In this document: positions 43,216 to 52,264 of the stretch, one piece after another
Position numbering within the stretch: the stretch's first letter is position 1
Layout: every line of letters begins with the position of its first letter
Assembly (NCBI RefSeq): GCF_028583425.1
Contig: NC_072793.1
Location: 171,283,681-171,347,680, forward strand
Direction: 5' to 3'
DNA from: Eublepharis macularius
Taxonomy: Eukaryota; Chordata; Lepidosauria; Squamata; Eublepharidae
Length of the DNA: 64,000 nt
Translations under genes and position numbers: made by a program
The notes under the pieces: model-generated
What the model was told of the DNA's origin: nothing
The model's database searches: none
The model's input: only the letters and a program-made list of their open reading frames with translations

Positions 43216-43700
43216 GACAACACTGGTATTGCATCAGCTGCGCTGGCTGCCGGTGGAGTACCAAATCAGGTTCAAGGTTTTGGTACCAACCTACCAAGTC
43301 CTATGCGGACTGGAACCAGCATGTCTGCGGGATCACCACTCCCCATATGAACCCCAGAGGACTCTTCACTCTAGTGATAAACATCTACTAAAGGTCCCTG
43401 GCCCTAGGGAGACCCGTCTGGCATTGACCAGCGCCAGGGCTTTTTCAATCCTGGCCCCAGCCTAGTGGAAGGCTCTGTCCAATGAGACCAGGGCCGGGTA
43501 AGACTTGTTAGCTTTTTGCCAGGCCTGTAAGCAGAGCTGTTCTGCCAGGCATTTGCTTGATGCAAGGCGGTGCCTCCTAGCCGGGGGGAGTACAACATAT
43601 GCCCTCCCTATCAGTGACACTCCCATCTCTCACATTTCCCTGCCAAGATGCTTCGGAGATGGCTAACAGCTTTGATCAGAGACAAAACATTGTTTATCTT
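43215..43700 (+). mobile_element. L2-type LINE 3' end
   Basis: It reads LRWLPVEYQIRFKVLVPTYQ, VLCGLEPACLRDHHSPYEPQ, and SARAFSILAPA in one frame, the C-terminal domain of L2 proteins, then a 3' part with AGCAGAGCTGTTCTGCCAGG. It is 5'-truncated. Confidence 0.75.
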
Positions 43701-44004
43701 TTTTAACTGGAAACCCTTTATTGACTTTCTGCACGAAATGAATAGTGACTTGATGATTTGTTTTGATAATTAAGAAAATGAGGGAATATAAAACAAATAA
43801 AAGGGAGGCAGGAGTGCAAGAGAAAAATTTGGAGAGTCTGTAATTTTGATTTTAAAAAAAGGTGTAGAGAAGAATGGAAATGAAATATGTATTATTGTTC
43901 TTTTTCCTTTCTAAGTTTCAAGTTGTGTTACTGTCTACGTTTTCTTTATTCTTGTTTTCTGCCCTTTTTGTGGGCTTTTATTTCCATTAATAAAATAAAA
44001 ATAA

Positions 44005-44029
44005 CTGAAAGAAAGAAAGAAAGAAAAAA

Positions 44030-44106
<77 letters not shown>
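44005..44106 (+). repeat. (GAAA)n microsatellite
   Basis: About 25 GAAA units with a GAAAAAAGAAG interruption near the start. It follows an AT-rich stretch (43720-44004) without a recognised gene. Confidence 0.95.
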
Positions 44107-44164
44107 CGCACTCCTGCCGTCTACTGTCTGTCTTACTTGCGCTGGCTTCACCAAGGGCAAGAAG

Positions 44165-44249
44165 CATTTTTGTCATTTATAGTCCGCTTTTCTCACTGAG
44201 ACTCAAGGGGAGATTAAATAGTGAGATTACTACAGACAATGTCAAGCAC
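44165..44249 (+). repeat. CTGAGACTC-family repeat, short copy
   Basis: TTTATAGTCCGCTTTTCTCA, CTGAGACTCAAGG and GAGATTACTACAGACAATG match the starts of the copies at 22190 and 39565. The following PLE is inserted into it. Confidence 0.55.
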
Positions 44250-44763
44250 GATGGTTGTTGTGGGTTTTCCGGGCTGTATTGCCGTGGTCTTGGCATTGTA
44301 GTTCCTGACGTTTCGCCAGCAGCTGTGGCTGGCATCTTCAGAGATGTAGCACCAAAAGACAGAGATCTCTCAGTGTCACGGTGTGGAAAAGGTGTTGGCA
44401 GGTCATTTATATCTACTCAGGAGGGGTGGGGTTGAGCTGAGTCATCCTGTAAGAGTTTCCCAGGGTGTGGAATGCTAATGGCGGGAGGCTTCACTGTATC
44501 CTGAGGAGGTTCTTTTGCATATGGCTTGGTGCTTGATGTGCTAATCTTCTCTGCAGGGCTATTGTTGGGTATATTGTTAGCCTGGTGTTTTTCAGGACTG
44601 GAAACCATGCTCTGTTCATTCTTAAGGTTTCTTCTTTCCTGTTGAAGTTTTGCTTATGCTTGTGAATTTCAATGGCTTCCCTGTGCAGTCTGACAAAGTA
44701 GTTGGAAAACTTCAACAGGAAAGAAGAAACCTTAAGCATGAACAGAGCATGGTTTCCAGTTCT
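44250..44763 (-). mobile_element. Penelope-like element: coding end, hammerhead-like core, inverted 5' end
   Basis: The minus strand encodes the C-terminal part typical of vertebrate PLE proteins (VRLHREAIEIHKHKQNFNRK, then EETLRMNRAWFPVL). After about 200 bp of 3' sequence comes CUGAAGA, a 6-bp GCCAGC/GCUGGC hairpin, GAAAC and GUC at 44343-44304, then GGTTTTCC and the end. The stretch 44706-44763 is a near-perfect inverted copy of 44597-44654, so the 5' end of the insertion is turned around. The element is a dead fragment. Its value is that it ties the hammerhead-like repeat to a PLE coding region. Confidence 0.8.
44304..44343 (-). ncRNA. Hammerhead-ribozyme-like core in the PLE
   Basis: On the minus strand: CUGAAGA (CUGANGA consensus), stem II GCCAGC/GCUGGC, GAAAC, then GUC at the expected cleavage position. 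Stem I can start with CCU/AGG directly beside the core and extend after an internal loop with UUUUGGU/GCCAAGA (44351-44357 with 44288-44294). Stem III would be only the two base pairs made by A-C with G-U and has no loop, so activity as a monomer is doubtful. PLE hammerheads are established. The fold here is my inference. Confidence 0.5.
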
Positions 44764-45304
44764 GATTGACTAGCTCCTGCTAACAGCACTGCATAGAGCC
44801 CTGATCCTGCAATGGAACGGGTCTCAGGTTTGCTTGGCCAGGTGATCCACTCAGCAGAACCAGGCAGCTCCCAGGCAACCTGGCCCACAATTAGGACCTG
44901 CCTGCTGCCCAAGACACTGAGCACTTCCATATGGGTTGGGTAAGTGTAATTTGGATAGCAGTAGCACCTGCCCTCGGGGGTGTGTGTGCGTGACTCCTGA
45001 ACACTGACCTCCTGGGATGGGACTTGCCATCACTGCACACGTCTCTGTTTTTACTTCATGCAGGTGGTTATTCAACAAGGAGACCTCGGAGCATGGCTGT
45101 TACCATTCCCTCCGCTAGTGAGACTAGTCCCACGCCCTCCCCTGCTCCTCCTCCTTCCCCTGCTGCTCTGGGAAGGGGCTGTCCTTGGATCTCATAGCGC
45201 TGCTACCATCTGATAAGCCACACAGATGGTTAGTGAATGGGAGGAGAAATCATGGGGGAGGCAAGGGCCCTGCTGCCCTGGGTCTAAAAGAGGGAGAGTT
45301 TTGG
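44764..45304. other. Unassigned intergenic sequence
   Basis: No gene or named repeat is supported. Confidence 0.4.
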
Positions 45305-46642
45305 TGCTAAGTACTGAGCTTGGCGCTCAAGTGATTTCAGCCAGGCAGTGACTTCAGCTCATAGTATACCTTTATTGGTAACAAGGAAAAAAACCTGGCT
45401 CCCAAGGGAGCTACATATATAGATACACTTCCAACTCCACCCCATTTCACAAACTCCCCAATAAGGACACAGGCACTAGGATCCTTCATTTGCATGCACT
45501 AAACAAAAGGCAGCATGTTTACATGATTGCAATTGGCCCACATCCAGGGGAAACTATTGGTTGCTGATATCCCAGTTCCTAATAGGATTGGCTACCTGAG
45601 GAGCCCTGTTTATCTTGAAGCTAGCCCAATACATAACACCCCTCCCCCCTAAGATTGGGGTGCCCCGCTCCACACATAGTCTCCCAGAAAAGCAGGCAGC
45701 TGGCGAACCCGTTGGGACCTGCGCAAACCTTCTGTGCTCGGGTTCCCCTCGACTGGTCCCCCGACATCCTTTGCTGGCTCCACTGCGGGGATGGAGGGGT
45801 TTGTCTTGGCAGTGCCCGGGATGCCTGACGCTGCTGGTAGACAGTCGCGGCCCTCCAGTGGCCCATCCCTGTGGTTCTCGGCTGTAACATCTGTTTCCGC
45901 TCTCACCTCTGTAGAACAAGGGGGCAAGTCTCTGTCCTGTTCCTGCTCCCGTGGCGGCCATTGTTGCCGCAGCTGGTCGATGTGCCGGCGGTAAGCCTTG
46001 CCAGCGGAGTCAGCCACTTTGTAGGAAACTGGCCCTGTGGTCCTGGTGACGGTTGCCAGGAACCATACTGGACCAGATCCGTAGTTCCTGGCATACACAA
46101 GGTCGCCAGGCTGGAATGCCCTGGGTGGGTCAGGCACCTCAGTCCCCCCCCTTTGCGTCAGGTGTGAAATCTGGGTGCAATCGATCCAAAAGGGTGGTCA
46201 GCCTTCGCCCCATTAGCAGCTCCGCCAGGCTCCGGCCCGTTGTGGTGTGGGGTGTGTGTTGCCACAGCAGGAGCTCCGTCAGGCGCTGGCTGAAGTCCCT
46301 GTGGCTGAGCTTGCGCAGCGAATCCTTCGCGGATCTCACCGTTCGTTGAGCTTGCCCATTAGTGGAGGGATGGAATGGCGCTGACGTGATGTGCCAGATG
46401 ACATTGTTATCCAGGAACATCTGAAACTCTCGCGAAGTGAACTGGGCGGCATTGTCTGACACGATGATGTCCGGCAGTCCAAGTGTAGTGATTAAGCGCT
46501 GCAGGGCACGGATGACAATTCCTGAAGTCATGGCTGATACTGGGACTACTTCCAGCCACTTGGAGTATGAGTCCACAATGACTAGGAATGTGTGTCCTTG
46601 GAAGGGGCCTGCAAAGTCTATGTGGAGTCGCGACCATGCCAT
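45305..46642 (-). mobile_element. Ty3/Gypsy retrotransposon fragment: integrase end and 3' LTR (fossil)
   Basis: Minus strand: an integrase core of Ty3/Gypsy type (HIDFAGPFQGHTFLVIVDSY, ITSAPFHPSTNGQAQR), then a C-terminal tail with FQPGDLVYARNYG and RRSQRVRQLPAFLGDYVW, then a polypurine tract (45639-45650) and a probable LTR (45638 down to 45305, TGTTATG to TTAGCA, about 334 bp, with AATAAA). Gag, protease and reverse transcriptase are absent. It is a truncated, broken copy. The coding part is still readable, which suggests moderate age. Confidence 0.8.
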
Positions 46643-46682
46643 TCGTGTTCCTCTCTTTCCCCCTCCTCTTCTGTATTTGACT

Positions 46683-46822
46683 AGTTTGTATCATGCATCT
46701 GATGAAGAGAACTTGATTCTCGAAAGCTTATGCTATAATAAAATTGGTTAGTCTTAAAGGTGCTACTGGACTCTTTTTGATTTTGCTACTACAGACTAAC
46801 ACAGCTAACTCCTCTGAATATA
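46683..46822 (+). repeat. Repeat with hammerhead-like core, full copy
   Basis: The best-preserved core of this family: CTGATGA, GAGAA/TTCTC hairpin, GAAAGCTTATGC, then TTAGTCTTAAAGGTGCTACT, GATTTTGCTACTACAGACTA and CAGCTAACTCCTCTG. It lies between the Gypsy fragment and the PLE 3' repeat. Confidence 0.65.
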
Positions 46823-46824
46823 GA

Positions 46825-47135
46825 GAAACAGTTAGCAACGTGATTATTCATATGCACAATGGCAGGGTCAGTAAACACACTACTACACAATGTCCAAGTG
46901 GTGATAATAATCCAGGAGACACAACAAATGAATGAATGAATGAATGAATGAATGAATGAATGAATGAATGAATGAATGAATGAATGAATGGATGGATGGA
47001 TGGATGGATGGATGGATGAATGGCAGAGTTCCTCCACAGCCAGAGAATAGCTGGGCATCCTCTTCTGCTACGGGTTTCAGCCAGCAGATTTTCCAGTACC
47101 CGTTTCGTTGGTAACTTCATCAGGCAAATTTTCTA
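46825..47135 (-). mobile_element. PLE terminal repeat with tetranucleotide microsatellite
   Basis: The minus strand begins with CTGATGAAGTTACCAACGAAAC (another CUGAUGA-GAAAC core, 47122-47102), then CTGGCTGAAACCCGTAGCAG. It runs into a (TTCA)n/(TCCA)n tract (46927-47023) and ends near TGAATAATCACGTTGC. The same segment lies inverted at 52265-52560. The position after a PLE coding end suggests a pseudo-LTR. Confidence 0.6.
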
Positions 47136-47339
47136 AGTGGGCAGTAAAAAATATTTACATGTAATCATAACAAATTCATAAGCATATGTAATAACAATAA
47201 CAATTTGAATTAAATACAACTTACTATTTCCCCACGTGCTACACTCCCATTACATGACCCAGGCAGTAATCAGCGAACAATGTCGTTTGGGAACTAATTG
47301 CCAATTACACCGTTAATATAGTTTCAGTTTATTGTTATT

Positions 47340-48480
47340 ACGATCCAGGATCAGAATTTGCATCAGCATATACACACAGTTAATATACACGCAAGAGCCA
47401 TCGTTACATGCAGGAATTCACAGCAATTAAAGAGATACAACATTTCCAAAGATTAAAGGTGTACATACATAAATTAACAGCAGGTGGCAGCACAGTCATA
47501 CATCAAATATCAAAAAGGTTAAATGTAGCAAGACAGATCCAATTCATTGTTCAACCCATGTGGGTCAAGACTATTTAAACGGAAAATCCAAAAAGCTTCC
47601 TGTCTAAGGAGTGCCTGATCCCCGTCCATACGTCCAGAGGTGTCCACCGTCCCAAGGACGGAGATTTTGTAATCAGTGAACCGATGATTATACTGCAAAA
47701 AATGATCTACTAGTGGGGCTTCCCTGACCTAATTTCTGATACGCGAGAAATGCTCTTGTACCCTCACCTTCAAGGGTCTACTGGTGCTCCTTACATAAGA
47801 TAGAGGACAGTTACATTGAATGATATAGATAACATTGGCAGTTCTACAGGTAGAGAAGGACCTAGCAAAAAGGGGGGCGTTTTCCATCTAAGGCTGCAAT
47901 GTCCTGCAGTTTGACCATATACTGGCAGACATTACAGTCCCCACAGGCGAAATGTCCAACAGGAGAAGCTTTTGCAGGGATCTCCTGTCTGAATTCTGAC
48001 TGGACTAAATAGTCTCTCAGGTTTTTTGTTCTCCGATAACCGATCCAAGGAGTGGTTTCACAACCGCTTATGCCGGAAACTATATGCCAGTGTCGCCGAA
48101 TAATTTTTATAATTGCCGGGGCCAGGTAAGTGTAGTCCAATGCCCAACTGATATGCCGGACCGATTTCCTGTTACTGGGTGTCAACAGTTGGCGGCGGCT
48201 ACATGAAGACGCTTTGTTTTTAGCCTTATACAATATTGAGCGTGGATATCCTCTCTGTAGGAAGGATATGTCCAGAGCCCTACTACCTATTTTGTAATTT
48301 CTTGGTTCCATGGAATTCTGTTTAATTCTAAGATAGTGGCCTGCTGGAATATTATTCTGGAGATGGGGCAGATGGAAGGATGAAAAATGAAGACATGAAT
48401 TACGGTCTGTTGGTTTCTTAAAGGGGAGGACCCCTAAAGATGTTACAGTCCGTTTATAAATGACTAGAAACAAAGCCCTT
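47340..48480 (-). mobile_element. Penelope-like element: linker and GIY-YIG end (fragment 1)
   Basis: The minus strand reads FSSFHLPHLQNNIPAGHYLR, LDISFLQRGYPRSILYKAKN, then a Cys-containing HFACGDCNVCQYMVKL, and downstream a GIY-YIG-like region near 47860-47500 (VIYI.QCNCPLSYV, DPHGLNNELDLSC). PLEs carry a reverse transcriptase followed by this linker and a GIY-YIG endonuclease. The reverse transcriptase part continues at 50165-50387, beyond inserted sequence. It is broken by insertions and age. Confidence 0.75.
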
Positions 48481-48711
48481 TGTAGCAAAAAATACAACGG
48501 GCTGTAGAAAGGGCAGGGGGGGCCTGGCTGGCCATTGCCCCCTCCCCCAGCACCCCGATCTGGGGCAGGGGAAGGAGGGCAGGGTGGCATGCCCACCTCC
48601 AGGGCCCCCTGCCCTTGCCCCCATTGTAACTTGGGGGGAGGTGAGTGAGGTATGCCCGCTGCCATGCCCCCCTTTGCCCCTGCGTGGCCCCCTCACCTCC
48701 CCATTAGGACT

Positions 48712-48940
48712 TGTAGGGTTGCCAGCTCCAGATTGGGACATTCCTGGAGATGGGGGTGGGGGGAGTGAAGCCTGGAGAGGGTGGGCTTTGAGAGGGGAGG
48801 GACCTCAGGTGGAAATAATGCCCGGTGAGCCTACCTTCCAAGGCAGCCATTTTCTCCAGGGGAACTCAGTTCTGTCACCTGGAGATATGTTGTAATCCTG
48901 AGAGATCTCCAGCCACCACCTGGAGACTGGCAACTCTAGG
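48712..48940. mobile_element. GGGTTGCCA-family MITE, near full length
   Basis: TAGGGTTGCCAGCTCCAG at the left and GACTGGCAACTCTA at the right are the family termini. Internal landmarks CATTCCTGGAGAT and CAGCCATTTTCTCC are present. The flanks AGGACTTG and GGCTTTTG are only partly alike. It sits in sequence inserted into the PLE. Confidence 0.7.
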
Positions 48941-49018
48941 CTTTTGGGGGGCAAGGAAGGCAAGCCTGCCCCCCCCCCGCCCTTAATGATTGTGGCTTTG
49001 TGGGGAGTACATGCCCCT

Positions 49019-49345
49019 AGGGTTGCCAGTGTCCAGGTGGTAGCTGGAAATCTCTCCGAATTACAGCTGATCTCCAGATAGGGTTGCCAGCTCCAAGTTA
49101 GGACATTCCTGGAGATCTGGGGGGTGAAACCTGGAGAAAGTGGGGTTTGGGGAGGGAAAGGACCTCAGCATGGCATAATTCTATAGAGTCCTCTCCCAAA
49201 AGTAGCTATTTTCTCCAGGGGAACTGATCTCTGTGGCCTGGAGACCAGTTGTGATTCCAGGAGATCTCCAGCCACTACCTGGAGGCTGGCAACCCTATCT
49301 CCAGGCCACAGAGATTAGTTCTCCTGGACAAAAATAGCCCTTTCA
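49019..49345. mobile_element. GGGTTGCCA-family MITE split by a sister copy
   Basis: The outer copy reads GGGTTGCCAGTGTCCAGG to CAGCTGATCTCCAGA, is interrupted, and resumes at TCTCCAGGCCACAGAGATTA. The interruption is the inner copy at 49079-49297. The outer copy must be the older. Confidence 0.85.
49079..49297. mobile_element. hAT-type MITE, inner copy (219 bp)
   Basis: Perfect inverted termini TAGGGTTGCCA / TGGCAACCCTA. It is flanked by TCTCCAGA (49071-49078) and TCTCCAGG (49298-49305), an 8-bp target duplication with one mismatch. This fixes the family ends and supports hAT membership. Confidence 0.88.
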
Positions 49346-49417
49346 GAGGGTGAACTCAATCATAAGCTGCTGAGGCCCCTCCTCTCCCCCAGCCCCAGCC
49401 TCTCCAGAATCCCCCCC

Positions 49418-49419
<2 letters not shown>

Positions 49420-49448
<29 letters not shown>

Positions 49449-49449
49449 A
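49420..49449 (+). repeat. (CT)n microsatellite
   Basis: About 15 CT units, beside C-runs. Confidence 0.9.
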
Positions 49450-49599
49450 GAGCTTTGGGGAGGGAGCAGGAGAGCCAGGCTTGTCCACCTCTGTGCCCCA
49501 CCGCCCCTCCCCCCATAATCATGGCTTTGGGGGGAGGGGAGGCCAGGGAAGCTTCCATGCCACTGACCCCCAACCCCCCCCAGGATCGTGGCTTTGGTG

Positions 49600-50105
49600 G
49601 GGAGAGGAGGCCAGCGATTGGGGCGCTGCTGGCAAGGAGCATGAGGGGGGCGGCTCCAGGCTCCTCCACCAGGCAGCCACCCCGATCGGGGAGCTGCGGG
49701 TGGGAGGCGCACAGGGGCTGGCTGTTTGAGGCTGCTCTGCCCGGCAGCCACCCCATCAGGGCGCTGTGGGTGGGAGGCGCATGGGGGCGGCCCCTCCAGG
49801 CTTCTCCACCCGGTAGCCACCCCGATCGGGGCCTTGCAGCAGGGGAGCGCGAGGGGGTGGCGCTCTAGGCTCCTCCGCCGCAGCCAACCCAATCAGGCTG
49901 TCAGGGCGTTGCAGCCGGGAGCGTGAGGGGCTGGGGATCGGGTCGCTGTGGGTGGGAGGCGCACGTCGGCCAGCGGTTCGAGGCTGCTCTGTCCGGCAAC
50001 CACCCCGATTGGGGTGCTGCAGGCAGGAAGCGCACGGGGAGGGTCGAAGGTTCGAGGCTGCTCCATCCTGCAGTCGTCCCAATGGGGCTGCTGGCACAGA
50101 GCGAC
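49600..50105 (+). repeat. GC-rich minisatellite, unit about 70-85 bp
   Basis: About six or seven diverged units, each with AGGCT.CTC, GGCAGCCACCCCGATCGGGG and GGGAGGCGCACGGGGG segments. Unit starts fall near 49645, 49728, 49797, 49865, 49980 and 50054. The long open frames on both strands here are by-products of the repeat and its composition. It lies within the sequence separating two parts of one PLE. Confidence 0.7.
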
Positions 50106-50164
50106 TCCATATACCCGCTAGGGGCGCACTTCCGCACCTGCTCAGTGGAATCAATGTGAGTCGT

Positions 50165-50387
50165 AGAAACCCGCTAAGACAAGTATGTTATAGGATGATA
50201 TCCAAGAAGTTAATGTGATGGAAACTGCCTTGCCAAGTGAAGCTAATATTGGGGTCTAAGGTATTTAACCAAGTCGCTAGGGGTGCTGCTGATGTGCCCC
50301 GCTTCAGAATAATTAGAATATCATCAATAAATCTCCTGTAAAAGATAATCTGATCTGATGTGGGGTTGGAATGTGTATTTAGAATAT
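50165..50387 (-). mobile_element. Penelope-like element: reverse transcriptase core (fragment 1, continued)
   Basis: The minus strand shows the PLE-style active-site region (IRSDYLLQEIY, an RFIDD-like position, then LNTLDPNISFTW and HINFLDI). This precedes the linker found at 48480-47862 in the family order, so both belong to one old copy split by inserted sequence. Confidence 0.65.
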
Positions 50388-50502
50388 CCAGAGGAGTTAG
50401 CCGTGTTAGTCTGTAGTAGCAAAATCAGAAAGAGTCCAGTAGCACCTTTAAGACTAACCAATTTTATTGTAGCACACGCTTTCGAGAATCAAGTTCTCTT
50501 CG

Positions 50503-50702
50503 ATGGTTGTTGTGGGTTTTCCGGGCTGTATTGCCGTGGTCTTGGCATTGTAGTTCCTGACGTTTCGCCAGCAGCTGTGGCTGGCATCTTCAGAGGTGTA
50601 GCACCAAAAGACAGAGATCTACAATGCCAAGACCACGGCAATACAGCCCGGAAAACCCACAACAACCATCGTTCTCCGGCCGTGAAAGCCTTCGACAATA
50701 CA
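50503..50702. mobile_element. Nested PLE repeat, head-to-head, with 14-bp target duplication
   Basis: It is flanked by perfect TCAAGTTCTCTTCG copies (50489-50502 and 50703-50716). It begins ATGGTTGTTGTGGG, contains the TGACGTTTCGCCAGCAGCTG core, then turns around at AGAGATCTACAATGCC and reads back to AACAACCATCGTTCTCCGG and ends at TTCGACAATACA. The turned-around half is a sign of a strand switch during target-primed reverse transcription. Confidence 0.85.
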
Positions 50703-50990
50703 TCAAGTTCTCTTCGTCAGATTCATGATACAAACTGGTCAAATACAGAAGAGGAGGGTGGAGATGGGAGAGAAGGGGACATATATCAGAAGGGGACAGG
50801 ATGCAATTAGCGGGGAGACAACCAAAACATTCCTTTGCTAGTAAACATAAACATCTCCTTTTGGTGTGGAGTCAGTTTGCCGTGTTAGTTTGCAGCAGTA
50901 AAAGCATCCCATTCCCATGTAGTATAAGCCTTCGATAACCACAGCTCTCCCTGCCAGATGCATCTGACAAAGAGAACAGTTCTCTTTGGT

Positions 50991-51170
50991 TGTTGTGGGT
51001 TTTCCGGGCTGTATTGCCATGGTCTTGGCATTGTAATTCCTGACGTTTCGCCAGCAGCTGTGGCTGGCATCTTCAGAGGTGTAGCACCAAAAGACAGAGA
51101 TCTCTCAGTGTCACTGTGACACTGAGAGATCTCTGTCTTTTGGTGCTACACCTCTGAAGGTACTACTTAA
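50991..51170. mobile_element. Second nested PLE repeat, head-to-head
   Basis: It reads TTGGTTGTTGTGGG through the hammerhead-like core to CTCTCAGTGTCAC, then turns and reads GTGACACTGAGAGATC back to CTACACCTCTGAAG. The palindrome centre is at GTGTCACTGTGACAC near 51113. No clear target duplication is found. Confidence 0.75.
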
Positions 51171-51210
51171 AGGTACTACTGGACGCTTTCTGATTTTGTA
51201 TTTAGAATAT

Positions 51211-51310
51211 GCTCTGTCTTGAGGCATGCCATGAAGAGGTTAGAGATACTCAGAGCTGCTGTGCAGCCCATAGAAACGTTTGCACTCTGTGTGCACACCG
51301 CAACAATAAT
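51211..51310 (-). mobile_element. Penelope-like element: reverse transcriptase, upstream part (fragment 1)
   Basis: The minus strand contains a MG-C-T-AA-then-SISNLFMACLE-like stretch across frames, matching the PLE block just before the active site. It is the continuation of 50387 across the composite insertion. Confidence 0.5.
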
Positions 51311-52262
51311 GAATGATTATACAATTTTCAAAGTGCAAGTGCCTCTTGTTCGTTGAGCCAATATTACAATTCATACAAAGACCATTGCTCATAGGACAAT
51401 TCATACATGTGCAAATCGTACAAGTGCAAAATCATACATGTGCAATTTCATTTCTGGTGCAGTACAGCTCTACAATACCAGGTATATAAGTAATACAATG
51501 AATTTTATACAGATTCACTCCTTCCTCTCCTTCAACTAGTTCTTCCCAAAGGTGGTGTAAAGCCCAAATGAATTCCAAAAGAGGGAGTGGAGACCGCCAC
51601 GCTCAATCTGGGGCCGGCTACGAACGCAGATTTCGTGCCACCTTCTTCAGGAGCGTGCCATCTATGATGAAACACTCTATGAGTATGCTACCCATTTACA
51701 ACCTTTTCTCCATAATGCCCCTTCCCTGTAGTTCACAATCTTTCCTACTTACAAACACTCCCCAATAGAATGTCACCACCACATTTCTCTCATCGCCTGG
51801 TTAGTAGGTATGCTTGTTCTCTTCCTTGTACGTCATTGCAAACTGCCCCCTATTTAAATCAGCTGTAGCCTGTTGGTACCACCCTTTCTTAAAGCAACCA
51901 CATACTGTATGCTGTAACCTCACATGCTATGTGCCTCAGTTCCTCACAAGAAACAATTCAAACATAATTCATTATTCAGTCCCTTTGGTTTTATCGTGTC
52001 GAGTTTGTGAATCCAAAAAGCTTCTCTGCGTAGAAGCCTTGTTTGGATTGTATCGGCGCTAGTTCTTCCCACTACTTCTAGGATCATTACCTTAAGGGCA
52101 TTCTCTGGATGACCGCGTTCCCTGTAGTGTTGTGTGAGTGGAGCTTCCTGTATGTTATTGCGGATGCGTGATATGTGTTCCAGTATTCTGACCTTGACCG
52201 GTCTGGACGTGCAGCCGACGTAAAGCATTCTGCAGGGGCATTCCAGAAGGTAAACTACTCCC
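51311..52262 (-). mobile_element. Penelope-like element 2: GIY-YIG end and 3' region
   Basis: The minus strand from 52230 to 51944 reads MLYVGCTSRPVKVRILEHIS, APLTQHYRERGHPENALKV, LLRREAFWIHKLDTIKPKGL and NNELCLNCFL, then a stop. This is a GIY-YIG endonuclease C-terminus of PLE type (the YVG pairs with an upstream VYL). Downstream at about 51653-51630 lies CTGAAGAAGGTGGCACGAAA, again a CUGANGA...GAAA core. The tail to 51311 is AT-rich with several ATACATGTGCAA-like repetitions. It differs from fragment 1 in sequence, so it is a second subfamily. Confidence 0.8.
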
Positions 52263-52264
52263 TT

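Larger units (their letters stand above)
50388..51196. mobile_element. Composite Penelope-associated insertion with 14-bp target duplication
   Basis: It is flanked on both sides by TGTATTTAGAATAT (50374-50387 and 51197-51210), which is PLE reverse transcriptase sequence duplicated at insertion. It begins CCAGAGGAGTTAGCCGTGTT and ends ACTGGACGCTTTCTGATTTT, the two ends of the 886-985 repeat family. It contains two further insertions of the 44250-type repeat (50503-50702 and about 50991-51170). Confidence 0.85.

Noticed and set aside
43887-44435. 182-codon frame rich in KKERKKER
   Set aside because: Translation of the (GAAA)n microsatellite and adjoining PLE repeat.
46925-47023. CRISPR-like array
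   Set aside because: Regular tandem tetranucleotide without spacers, in a vertebrate nuclear context; a microsatellite.
46789-47120. Frames with repeated IHSF / IHPS
   Set aside because: Translation of the tetranucleotide array in the PLE terminal repeat.
49343-50154. Open frames of 130-180 codons rich in Pro, Ala and Gly
   Set aside because: They come from a GC-rich minisatellite; the same repeat reads open in several frames with no protein-like signal.
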